From positions 43,798 to 107,797 of the forward strand of contig JANQFG010000137.1 of the NCBI GenBank assembly GCA_028277985.1: a DNA stretch of 64,000 bases, given 5' to 3'. Each line of letters begins with the position of its first letter. The stretch's first letter is position 1. Below are positions 42,857 to 51,268 of the stretch, piece by piece. The translations under genes were made by a program, and so were the position numbers. Origin of the DNA: a bacterium (GTDB lineage Bacteria; Desulfobacterota; DSWW01). Below the pieces are notes generated by a model. It was not told the DNA's origin. It did no database searches and saw only the letters and a list, made by a program, of their open reading frames with translations.

Positions 42857-42876
42857 AGCTTGGCGGAGAACCAACC

Positions 42877-44436
42877 ATGGACCTGGGTGCAAAGCTTTCA
42901 AAGAACGCGCAGGACATCCCCGAAAAGACGGCGATCATCTTCAAGGACAAGAAGCTCACCTTTGCCGAGTTGAACGAGCGCGCGACCCGCTTCGGAAACG
43001 GCGTGAGATCCCTCGGACTCAAACCTCGCGACAGACTTGCGGTGATCCTCAAGAACCGGTCCGAATACCTGGAGATCATCTACGGACTGGCCAAGGCGGG
43101 CATTACCGTGGTGCCGGTGAACTGGAGGTTTGCCCCCGAAGAGATGCGCTACGTGATCGATCACTCCGAGGCCTCGGCCATTGCCGTTGCGGACGAGTTC
43201 TACGAAAAACTCGTCCCTGTCATGAACAATCTCCATCGGGTGGACAAGACGCGGATCATCTATCTGGACGAGGATGCACCGGCGGGTATGCCTTCGTACG
43301 AGAGCTTCCTGGCAAACGCATCGAGCGAAGAAATCGGAATCGAAAGCGGCCCCGGGGACCCCTTCTATTTCGGGTATACCTCGGGCACGACCGGCTTCCC
43401 GAAAGGCGCCATCAACCCGCACGGCGATTGGGAAACGAGGATGATGGGGCTCTTCGGCCTTTTTCGGCTCGATGAAAACGACATCCAACTCCTGAGCATG
43501 CCCCTGTTTCATTCGAACGCAATCGCCTCATCCAGCGGAGGCCAGTACGCGGGTCAGACGGTGGTCATCATGGAACGTTTCGACCCGGAAGAGGCCCTCC
43601 GGTTGATGGACCGGCACAGGACGACCTTCTCCTCCATGGTACCCACCATGTTCAACCGAATTATGAATCTTCCGTCGCAAACTCTTGAAAAATATGATGT
43701 TTCTTCAATGAAATGCTTCATTCAATCCTCTGCCCCCATTCCTTTTCCAACCAAGCAGTGGGTCATCGAGAACTTCAGGAATGCGGGCCTCCACGAATTC
43801 TACGGAGGAACGGAAGTCGGCGTGGTCACCTACCTCGCCCCGGAAGAGCAACTCGAAAGACCCGGCTCTATCGGAAGAGCCCTGCCCGTGGTGGAAATAA
43901 GGCTCGTGGACGAAGAGGGGTGCGAGGTTCCGCAGGGAGAAGTGGGCCAATTGATCTCCCGTCCCGTCGGGGGGTTGGATCTGGCCAGGGCCGCGGAGTA
44001 CTACAAGGACGAGGAATCGACAAAGAAGTACTTCAAGGACGGGTGGTTTTACAGTGGCGACATGGCAAGGGTCGACGAGGACGGTTTCTACTATCTCGTA
44101 GACCGAAAATTCGACATGATCATCAGCGGCGGGGAAAACATCTACCCGGCCGAAATCGAGCTCGTCCTCTACAGGCACGAAAAGATCCTCGAGGCGGCGG
44201 TCATCGGTGTGCCGGATGATGATTGGGGCGAGGCGGTCAAGGCGGTGCTCGTTCTGAAAGACGGAAGGGATGCCTCAGAAGACGAGATCATCGAGTACTG
44301 CAGAGAGCATCTCGCCGGGTACAAGATCCCGCGGTCCGTGGATTTTGTTGACATTCTCCCCAAGACCGATACGGGCAAGATCCTCAAGAAAATCATCCGC
44401 GCCCCCTACTGGAAAGCGAGGGAGGTAAAGATCTGA
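42877..44436 (+). CDS. AMP-dependent acyl-CoA ligase
   Basis: 519 aa ANL-superfamily enzyme. P-loop-like A3 motif YTSGTTGFPKGA, the A5-type region EFYGGTEVG, the hinge segment DRKFDMIISGGENIYPAEIE and the catalytic lysine in KTDTGKILKK are intact. It forms an acyl-AMP and then the CoA thioester. It is coupled to the acyl-CoA dehydrogenase gene upstream, suggesting that the two handle the same acid. A 7-bp hairpin (CCAACGG/CCGTTGG, 44486-44505) lies 50 nt after the stop, without a T-run. Confidence 0.92.
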   Translation: MDLGAKLSKNAQDIPEKTAIIFKDKKLTFAELNERATRFGNGVRSLGLKPRDRLAVILKNRSEYLEIIYGLAKAGITVVPVNWRFAPEEMRYVIDHSEASAIAVADEFYEKLVPVMNNLHRVDKTRIIYLDEDAPAGMPSYESFLANASSEEIGIESGPGDPFYFGYTSGTTGFPKGAINPHGDWETRMMGLFGLFRLDENDIQLLSMPLFHSNAIASSSGGQYAGQTVVIMERFDPEEALRLMDRHRTTFSSMVPTMFNRIMNLPSQTLEKYDVSSMKCFIQSSAPIPFPTKQWVIENFRNAGLHEFYGGTEVGVVTYLAPEEQLERPGSIGRALPVVEIRLVDEEGCEVPQGEVGQLISRPVGGLDLARAAEYYKDEESTKKYFKDGWFYSGDMARVDEDGFYYLVDRKFDMIISGGENIYPAEIELVLYRHEKILEAAVIGVPDDDWGEAVKAVLVLKDGRDASEDEIIEYCREHLAGYKIPRSVDFVDILPKTDTGKILKKIIRAPYWKAREVKI

Positions 44437-44591
44437 CGCCCCCCTTCCGAAAGGAACTCATGTCTGGATGGAAAAGAGAGCCGTCCCAACGGATCCGCCC
44501 GTTGGAAAAGAGAGTCCGACTGTGATAGAAAAATACCGTTTGTGAAAGATCCTTGACCCTGCCCTACTTCCGGGCAAGAGGGAACGCCTGC

Positions 44592-45632
44592 ATGAGCTCT
44601 TCGCCACCAGAAGACAGTCCCGAGGATCTGTATATCAAGGTCTTTGAAAAGGCTTCCGTTCGGAAGCAGTCAGGGTGTGATCCCCTTTCCGCCGACTGGC
44701 AGGCAATCCTCGAAATCGCATTGAATCTCGCGCACGACCACCTGCACCGAAATCCGGGACGCCTGTTGCCCCTTCAGGTCGGACACGACGATGAATGGGA
44801 GTTCTACCTCGATCTTCTGGCCAAGCTCGATCTGCCGCCGGACACGTTTGCCGTGTTGAGCACACCGAGTTTTTCCGAAAACCTGCTGGACGCCCTCGAC
44901 GACCAGGATTTCGAGGTTGACGGAGACTGCGAGCTGCCCTGGGAAAAGGATTCGTATCTGGTCATCATCAGCGACTGCACCGATCACGTGAGGATCATGC
45001 AGGTCTCCCTACCGACCGCATCGGCCTCAGCGAGCATCGATGTATACGAAGACGGGAAGCATCTGGCGAACTATACCTACAACACGATTGAGGAGTGCAT
45101 CGACTCCCTGGCGAAGGTCCCGTGGGTCTTCTTCAGTCCCGCCAGAGACTGGACCGAAAAACAGGTCATCCGATACACGGAGAACTGGTTCATCAAAGGT
45201 GTGGATACGGAACATCTGGAAGGCATGGCGATCCACGAAGATCACAGCTACGTTCACCACCCCGAGCTGCTCAAACTCACCGCGCTGGAGGCCGTATTCA
45301 GGCTTTTGGAGGCGACGATCCCTGCCGCCCTGGAGAACCTCGAGACTACGATCGGGACGACCAATGAGTTGAACCAGGAGCTGGAGCTCGGCGAAACGGT
45401 CGTTACCATGCCGGGAATCCTGGGGGACGACCCGGAACAGTGCCGGGCCCTGGCCGACCGAATCGCGATCGAAATCGATCAGCACCTGGAAGCCCTGGAG
45501 CAAACCGAAGGAATCCCATTCCCGGATCGAAACGACCCGCAGTATGTCCCTGCATTCGGTGAAACGACGAGAAGAATCTACGAAACGATCACCGGACGGC
45601 CCTGCCCTGCATCCGTTTCAACCCGTGGCTAA
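44592..45632 (+). CDS. Uncharacterised protein
   Basis: 346 aa from the ATG at 44592 (GAGGGAA upstream). I do not recognise a family. The protein is acidic and has no signal peptide or membrane helix. Features are an N-terminal helical part with WQAILEIALNLAHDHLHRNPG, a central beta-rich part (YLVIISDCTDHVRIMQVSLP, SIDVYEDGKHLANYTYN), a tryptophan-rich patch (WVFFSPARDWTEKQVIRYTENWF) and a C-terminal helical part that may be a coiled coil. It ends 19 nt before a Crp/Fnr-family regulator and is probably co-transcribed with it. Confidence 0.6.
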   Translation: MSSSPPEDSPEDLYIKVFEKASVRKQSGCDPLSADWQAILEIALNLAHDHLHRNPGRLLPLQVGHDDEWEFYLDLLAKLDLPPDTFAVLSTPSFSENLLDALDDQDFEVDGDCELPWEKDSYLVIISDCTDHVRIMQVSLPTASASASIDVYEDGKHLANYTYNTIEECIDSLAKVPWVFFSPARDWTEKQVIRYTENWFIKGVDTEHLEGMAIHEDHSYVHHPELLKLTALEAVFRLLEATIPAALENLETTIGTTNELNQELELGETVVTMPGILGDDPEQCRALADRIAIEIDQHLEALEQTEGIPFPDRNDPQYVPAFGETTRRIYETITGRPCPASVSTRG

Positions 45633-45651
45633 CGAAATAAGAAAAGAGAGT

Positions 45652-46248
45652 ATGGATGACGCTTCGCTAGCCTATTTTCGCAGCCAGTTGGAGCAGTACG
45701 GCGAACTTCCCGCATCCGAGTGGGACCGGGCGCACGGTCTCATCAAATCCATTCACCTGGAGAAGAACGATTTCTTCATCCGCCAAGGAGACAGCCCGGA
45801 CCGGTTGGGCATGGCTGTCTCCGGCATCTTCCGTCTGTTCTGCACGACCGAAACGGGGGCCGAAGGGACCCTGGCCTTCCGAAGCGAGGGTCAATTCCTT
45901 GCGGCTTTCTCTTCTTTTATTGAAAAGAGGGACGCCTGGTTCTCCATACAGGCCCTGACCAGAGGTGAAGTGCTCTATATTCTCCTCGAGGATTTCGAAA
46001 TGCTCCTGGCCGAGCACCCGTGCTGGGGACGAATCGCCAGGGAGTATATCGTCCTTCTTTTCATCGAAAAGGAGGACCGGGAAAGATCCTTCCTGACAGA
46101 GGATGCAAAGACCCGCTATTTGAGCTTTCGACGAAAGCATCCCGAATTCGAAAGACACGTTTCTCAATTTCTTATTGCCAACTACTTGGGGATATCACCC
46201 GTCTCCTTGAGCCGGATCCGGTCCGAGCTGAAAAACCCGGACGATTAA
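45652..46248 (+). CDS. Crp/Fnr-family transcriptional regulator
   Basis: 198 aa from the ATG at 45652. The cyclic-nucleotide-binding jelly roll spans about 20-125 (KNDFFIRQGDSPDRLGMAVSGIFRLF). The C-terminal HTH is short but recognisable: HVSQFLIANYLGISPVSLSRIRSEL. No FNR-type cysteine cluster is present, so oxygen sensing through [4Fe-4S] is unlikely; the canonical cAMP-binding RxS is not evident either. The 19-nt gap to the unknown gene upstream suggests a two-gene unit. Confidence 0.88.
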   Translation: MDDASLAYFRSQLEQYGELPASEWDRAHGLIKSIHLEKNDFFIRQGDSPDRLGMAVSGIFRLFCTTETGAEGTLAFRSEGQFLAAFSSFIEKRDAWFSIQALTRGEVLYILLEDFEMLLAEHPCWGRIAREYIVLLFIEKEDRERSFLTEDAKTRYLSFRRKHPEFERHVSQFLIANYLGISPVSLSRIRSELKNPDD

Positions 46249-46409
46249 CATAGGTTAATTACAGCCCTCCTTTCTTGCGTTAGGATCTATCTGTAGGTTC
46301 AACATCTGCGCCCTGCACCCCTCCGACCCTCCGAGGTCGGAACCAGCCACATCGGCGACGGTGAGTGAACCAATTCCGTTTCTCGACGACCAGAAAGGTA
46401 GGTGAACGC

Positions 46410-48413
46410 ATGTTTTCCAGGAAGATCTCGCCGGCGTGGATCGGCATCATCCTTCTATCGGCCATGTTTCTCATGGGGCAGGAAACCTGGGCCCCTCCTC
46501 CGGAACCGGTACTCTGCATCGATCTCGATGGGGACGGGTATGGGGATCCCGCCTCCGAATCTTGCACGTTTTGGGACTGCGATGATTCCGACCCGGCCGT
46601 GAATCCGGGGGCCTTTGAAATCTGTGACAACGGCTTGGACGAGGACTGCGACGGGCTCATGGACGGAGAGGACCCTTCCTGTGAAGGCAGGATCAGCTCC
46701 CCCGGCGAGTACGAGGGGTACTCGACCGCCATGTACACGGACCACGAAACATTCTCACAATACGTGACGGTTCGGGATGGGGTTCGAATCGCGGTGGACG
46801 TCCATTTGCCCAGGGGAGGCCCCCCGAGGAAATCGTTCCCCGTCGTCCTGATGATGACCCCCTACCACCGCGCGAGCGTACTCCGATACGGGGCGATCCG
46901 GGACTACATGTCCTCCCCGACCTCCTCTTCGAGATTTCTCTCCTCTCACGGTTACGTGATCGTCGTCGCCGACGTGCGAGGCATCGGGGCCTCCTTTGGC
47001 ACACGCTACACCATCTTCGCCCCTGAAGAGGCGGAAGACGGGGATGATTTGATCGATTGGATCGCGGCACAACCCTGGTGTGATGGAAATGTCGGCATGC
47101 TGGGAGGATCCTACCTGGCCACCATGCAGTACCTCGTGGCGTCCTACGGGAATCCCCACCTGAAGTGCATCATCCCAAGGTATACGCTGTTGGATGTCTA
47201 CGACGTGGTCTACCCCCAGGGCATCCTCAACGCGAATTTCATCGAGATCTATGATCTGGGGATACTCGCCTACAGCCTGAACATTCCTGTCCCGGACATG
47301 GGCATCTGGCCATGTAAACCGGTTGACGATGACCCCCTCACACTCCTTCGCTTTGCGGCGACCCTCGAACACCTCGATAATTTCGGCATGATGGACGCTG
47401 CACTGCAAGTACCTTACCGAGACGATCTACTGATCGACCCATCGGGAACACCCTATGGTTATCCGACCATCTCTCCGGCCGGATACCTGGATCAGATAGA
47501 AGCGTCCGGGGTTGCGATCTACAACATGGGAGGCTGGTACGAGCCCTACTTGCGGGACACCATCTCCTATCAGGAATCACTCCGCAATCCGGACAGAATC
47601 CTGATCGGACCCTACGACCACACGGCCGGCTTCGAAGGAAGCGCAATCGAATACTTACGTTTCTTCGACCGTTACCTGAAAGGAATTCCGAACGGGATCG
47701 ACCACGAACCGCCTTACTACATCCACACGATAGGCAAGGACGAATGGACTTTCCTGGATGAATGGCCCATCCCTGAGCGGGTCGTGACTCCCTACTACTT
47801 CGGGGCGGCCAACGAGCTGACCACGTCGGCACCTCTGGTTGAAAATACTTCCGACACCTATGTGGTCGACTACTCCACCTATTCCTCGAAAGACACACGT
47901 TGGATGTCCCTCTTCGGCTTCCCCAGCAACTACGACGAACGGACAGAGCAGGACCAGAAGTGCCTGACCTACACGACAGCTCCTCTGTCGGAAGATCTGG
48001 AAGTGACCGGCCACCCGATTCTCCACCTTTATGTCACTTCTACCGCGGAGGACGGCGACTTCTTCGTTTACCTCGAGGACGTGCACGAAGACGGGTTCGT
48101 CGAATTCGTTACGGAAGGGATCCTGAGAGCCTCGAATCGCAAGCTCAGTCCTCGCCCGTGGCTGCCGGACCTTCCGTGGCACAGCTGCAACAGGGGAGAC
48201 GCGACACCTCTCGTACCGGGCGAGATAGCGGAACTGGTGATCGACCTTTACCCCACGTCGAAACTTTTCCGACAGGGGCACAGGATACGCCTGGCCATTG
48301 CCGGGATCGACAGCGGGAATTTCGAGACACCGGTTCTCGATCCTGCCCCGACGCTCGAAGTATTTCGGGACCAGGTCCACGCGTCGCGCATCGATCTGCC
48401 GATCATCCCGTAA
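46410..48413 (+). CDS. Secreted CocE/NonD-family hydrolase with an N-terminal MopE-like metal-binding motif
   Basis: 667 aa. Signal peptide about 1-28 (ending QETWA). Residues 34-90 match the MopE-type putative metal-binding motif: DLDGDGYGDP, FWDCDDSDPAVNPGAFEICD and GLDEDCDGLMDGED, acidic with paired cysteines. From about 115 the CocE alpha/beta-hydrolase follows: nucleophile Ser234 in LGGSYLATM, candidate His404 in GPYDHTAGF, then the C-terminal galactose-binding-like beta-sandwich typical of X-Pro dipeptidyl-peptidase relatives. It is an exported acylase, esterase or peptidase. The combination with a calcium- or copper-type motif is not one I know. AAGGTAGGTG precedes the start. Confidence 0.82.
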   Translation: MFSRKISPAWIGIILLSAMFLMGQETWAPPPEPVLCIDLDGDGYGDPASESCTFWDCDDSDPAVNPGAFEICDNGLDEDCDGLMDGEDPSCEGRISSPGEYEGYSTAMYTDHETFSQYVTVRDGVRIAVDVHLPRGGPPRKSFPVVLMMTPYHRASVLRYGAIRDYMSSPTSSSRFLSSHGYVIVVADVRGIGASFGTRYTIFAPEEAEDGDDLIDWIAAQPWCDGNVGMLGGSYLATMQYLVASYGNPHLKCIIPRYTLLDVYDVVYPQGILNANFIEIYDLGILAYSLNIPVPDMGIWPCKPVDDDPLTLLRFAATLEHLDNFGMMDAALQVPYRDDLLIDPSGTPYGYPTISPAGYLDQIEASGVAIYNMGGWYEPYLRDTISYQESLRNPDRILIGPYDHTAGFEGSAIEYLRFFDRYLKGIPNGIDHEPPYYIHTIGKDEWTFLDEWPIPERVVTPYYFGAANELTTSAPLVENTSDTYVVDYSTYSSKDTRWMSLFGFPSNYDERTEQDQKCLTYTTAPLSEDLEVTGHPILHLYVTSTAEDGDFFVYLEDVHEDGFVEFVTEGILRASNRKLSPRPWLPDLPWHSCNRGDATPLVPGEIAELVIDLYPTSKLFRQGHRIRLAIAGIDSGNFETPVLDPAPTLEVFRDQVHASRIDLPIIP

Positions 48414-48462
48414 AGACCACCTCCACTCTACCCGTTGCAGGCCAGGAAGAACCATTTCCTTC

Positions 48463-48491
48463 TTGACAGGAAGCGGAAAGACCGTTATTTT
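48463..48491 (+). promoter_or_regulatory. Promoter of the TetR gene at 48525
   Basis: TTGACA (48463-48468), 17-nt spacer, TATTTT (48486-48491). An imperfect inverted repeat, TTGGTCACCCAA with AT-rich flanks (48486-48513), overlaps the -10 and the expected transcription start and could be the operator. Confidence 0.6.
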
Positions 48492-48524
48492 AGGTTGGTC
48501 ACCCAAATAATAAAGAGACCGAAA

Positions 48525-49109
48525 ATGGGCCGCAAGAGCAATGCTCCTCAACGCAGGGAACAGATCGTCCGCGCCCTGTACGAACTTCTAGCCGTGAAGA
48601 GCTACGAGAAGGTCACTACCAAAGGCATTGCTGCTCAGGCCGATCTGCCCCCGGGTGTCATCCACTACTATTTCGAAAGTATGGACGAAATCGTCCTCGT
48701 TCTGGCCGAAGACATCATCGACAGCAACTTCGAGAAATTCGACACACTCCTCAGCCGGAACAAGACGAAGAAACAGAAGACGAAGGCGATCGTCGATTTT
48801 GCCGTGGAGGCGATCTTCGACCGGCACCTGAATCGTGTCTTCTACAACCTGATTCAGATGGCCTTTGTGAGAGAGCCCCTCCATAGCGTGATCAAGGCCA
48901 TGCTCGAGAACTACCGGAACAGGGCGGCGAGGGGCCTGGAGGAAATAGGGATCATCAATCGGAATTCACTGTCGGGCGCCTCTTTTGTTGCCCTGGTGGA
49001 AGGGTTTTCCATTCAGTTGATGGTGGATTCGAAGGCTCTATCGAAGACTGTGGTAAGGGCTATCCTCGAGCGGGCCCTCATAGACCGGCTGGGCCAAGAT
49101 CCAACCTGA
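48525..49109 (+). CDS. TetR/AcrR-family regulator
   Basis: 194 aa from the ATG at 48525 (AAAGAG before it), chosen over an in-frame upstream extension that would run through the promoter. HTH block: RREQIVRALYELLAVKSYEK ... TKGIAAQADLPPGVIHYYFESMDEI. A BetI-like C-terminal domain follows. It sits between the secreted CocE hydrolase and the YtcJ-type amidohydrolase, all on the plus strand, and probably controls one or both. Confidence 0.9.
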   Translation: MGRKSNAPQRREQIVRALYELLAVKSYEKVTTKGIAAQADLPPGVIHYYFESMDEIVLVLAEDIIDSNFEKFDTLLSRNKTKKQKTKAIVDFAVEAIFDRHLNRVFYNLIQMAFVREPLHSVIKAMLENYRNRAARGLEEIGIINRNSLSGASFVALVEGFSIQLMVDSKALSKTVVRAILERALIDRLGQDPT

Positions 49110-49229
49110 GCCCCACGCGCGACTGGGCCCATCGAGGGCAATTGCCGAGATCGAGCCGGTCATCAACGGATACCTTAGATTCCTCGACCGGTTCACTGTA
49201 AACGGACTCATGTAGGGGGGCGTTCCTCG

Positions 49230-51008
49230 ATGCCAAACGACACGGCGGGAAACGACACGAAGAATACCGGTTTTGCAGACCAGGTCTTTCGCAACGCCAG
49301 GATCTATACGGTGAACCTTGGGCAACCCTGGGGGCAGGCCGTTGCCGTCAGAGAAGGCCGGATCGTTTATGTGGGTGATGATGCGGGTGTGAAGAAGTGG
49401 ATCGGACAGGAGACGAGACAGACCGACCTCAAGGGTAAGCTCATGCTTCCCGGATTGGTGGATTCTCATACCCATCCGGGACTCACTGCCATGATGAGTG
49501 AGCTGGCAGTGGCCCCCTTCACCGCCATGACCCCCCTGCCCTATACCAGCCCGGAGAGCATGCTCGCCTGGCTGGAGGACTACGCACGGAAGAACCCCGA
49601 TCTCCCTTGTATTGCCGCGGGCATTTGGCGAGAAGCGGATTTCGGTCCCGAGGGACCACAAAAGGAGGCTCTGGATAGGGTTGTCCCTGACCGTCCGGTC
49701 TTCCTGATGGAACAATGCGGCCACAGTGCATGGCTCAACAGCAAGGCCTTTGAAGTCATCGGGGTGACCCGTGAGACCCCGGGACTCGCCTATTATCAAC
49801 GGGACGGAGACGGCAACCCGACCGGCTTCGCCAAGGAGGGGGCGTGCTGGTCCGCCATGTGCAAGCTCGTCCGGGCAGGAAAGAAATCCGAACAGACCTT
49901 GGCCTTCTTCCTGGAGTTCCTTTCCGCACACGGCGTGACCACACTGTTCGACGCAGGGAATCTCGGGTGGGACGAAGAGGTGTACTCCGCCATATCCCGC
50001 ATGGAGCGAGAGGGACGACTGCCGTTCCGGTACGAGGCCTGTTACCACATCTACGTGTCGGACCAGATCGACGAGGCGGTCGCTCAGCTCAAGCGTCTTC
50101 GCAGCACCTATGGGAGTAAAAAGCTCAAATTCAATACGATCAAGATACACCATGATGGAATGGCGATGATACACACCGCCGCATTGATCGACCCCTACAC
50201 GGACGATGTCACCTGCAACGGCGGCGTTGTCGTCAGTGAAGCCAGGCTGACAGAATTCATCCGGGAACTGCATCGGGAGAAGATCGATCTCCACCTGCAC
50301 AACATGGGAGACCGCTCCACCCGGGAGGCCCTCAATGCCTACGAGACCGTAAGACAGGAAGTAGGAGGTGAGCTGAATACCCGCCTGACCCTGTCCCATC
50401 TCATGCTGGTCCACGATGATGATTTTCCGCGATTCAGCGAGCTGGGGGTCGTCTCCAATTTCACGCCGGGCTGGAACGAGCCTTTCTTCAAGCATATTGT
50501 CGAGCCGAAACTGGGAGAAGAGCGCTCCAGGAATTTGAGCAGAATTCGCCCCATACTGGACGGTGGATCGCCGGTTTCGTTTTCCAGCGATTCGGTTTCC
50601 CTTACGTATCTCAACTGGGCCAACCCTTTCCTGGGGATGCAGGTAGGCATGAATCGACAGAAAGTGGAAGATGGAAGAAACGGGGAGGTCCTGCCTCCCC
50701 TGACGGAGAGATTGACCCTGGAAGAGATGATTCGGGGGTACACCCGGGACGGGGCCTACCAGCTGCGATTGGACGGCCGGCTCGGTTCGGTCGAAGTGGG
50801 GAAATCCGCAGACCTGGTGATGATGAAGGACAACCTCTTCGACATGGATCGCTACAAGGTTCACAAAGCCCGGGTAGAGTCCGTATGGATGGCCGGAGAG
50901 GAAGTCTACCGCCGCAACTGGAGAACGAGACTGAAAGAGCTGGCCTTCGACCTCTTGATGTTCTACTACTACCGGATCAAGCTTAGACCGCGACGAAAGA
51001 TCAAATAG
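49230..51008 (+). CDS. YtcJ-like amidohydrolase
   Basis: 592 aa, amidohydrolase-3 (YtcJ/NfdA) family. The N-terminal sandwich has FRNARIYTVNLGQPWGQAVA and IVYVGDDAG, and the metal site starts with VDSHTHPG. Further conserved histidines lie in IKIHHDGMAM, DLHLHNMGD and LTLSHLML, and the closing block is VGKSADLVMMKDNLF. These enzymes hydrolyse amide or formamide bonds. The usual YtcJ length is about 540; the additional C-terminal tail RNWRTRLKELAFDLLMFYYYRIKLRPRRKIK is basic and partly hydrophobic (first 20 of it: RNWRTRLKELAFDLLMFYYY) and might associate with the membrane. No leader is seen. Confidence 0.87.
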   Translation: MPNDTAGNDTKNTGFADQVFRNARIYTVNLGQPWGQAVAVREGRIVYVGDDAGVKKWIGQETRQTDLKGKLMLPGLVDSHTHPGLTAMMSELAVAPFTAMTPLPYTSPESMLAWLEDYARKNPDLPCIAAGIWREADFGPEGPQKEALDRVVPDRPVFLMEQCGHSAWLNSKAFEVIGVTRETPGLAYYQRDGDGNPTGFAKEGACWSAMCKLVRAGKKSEQTLAFFLEFLSAHGVTTLFDAGNLGWDEEVYSAISRMEREGRLPFRYEACYHIYVSDQIDEAVAQLKRLRSTYGSKKLKFNTIKIHHDGMAMIHTAALIDPYTDDVTCNGGVVVSEARLTEFIRELHREKIDLHLHNMGDRSTREALNAYETVRQEVGGELNTRLTLSHLMLVHDDDFPRFSELGVVSNFTPGWNEPFFKHIVEPKLGEERSRNLSRIRPILDGGSPVSFSSDSVSLTYLNWANPFLGMQVGMNRQKVEDGRNGEVLPPLTERLTLEEMIRGYTRDGAYQLRLDGRLGSVEVGKSADLVMMKDNLFDMDRYKVHKARVESVWMAGEEVYRRNWRTRLKELAFDLLMFYYYRIKLRPRRKIK

Positions 51009-51268
51009 TCCCTTCCTCTGTCTACTCGCCCCTCCACACACCAACGCACTGGATGCTCTCCTGAGGGACCGGGACACGTCTCACTGATCGCGATCGGCGT
51101 TCAAGATGACGGATCTCCCCAAGGAAAAAGAGAACAGTCTTCTGAAATGAAACCGAAGGAATCGATGCTTGCCACCGATTGTCACCGGCCCACCGTATAT
51201 AGTAAACTCTCCCTATAGAAGCCGAAACACTACGGATAACCCCGAACTCCCGGCCCACAGGCAAAACG

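Noticed and set aside
44486..44505. Hairpin CCAACGG/CCGTTGG after the ligase gene as a rho-independent terminator
   Set aside because: The stem is only seven pairs and is followed by AAAAGAGAG, not by a T-run.
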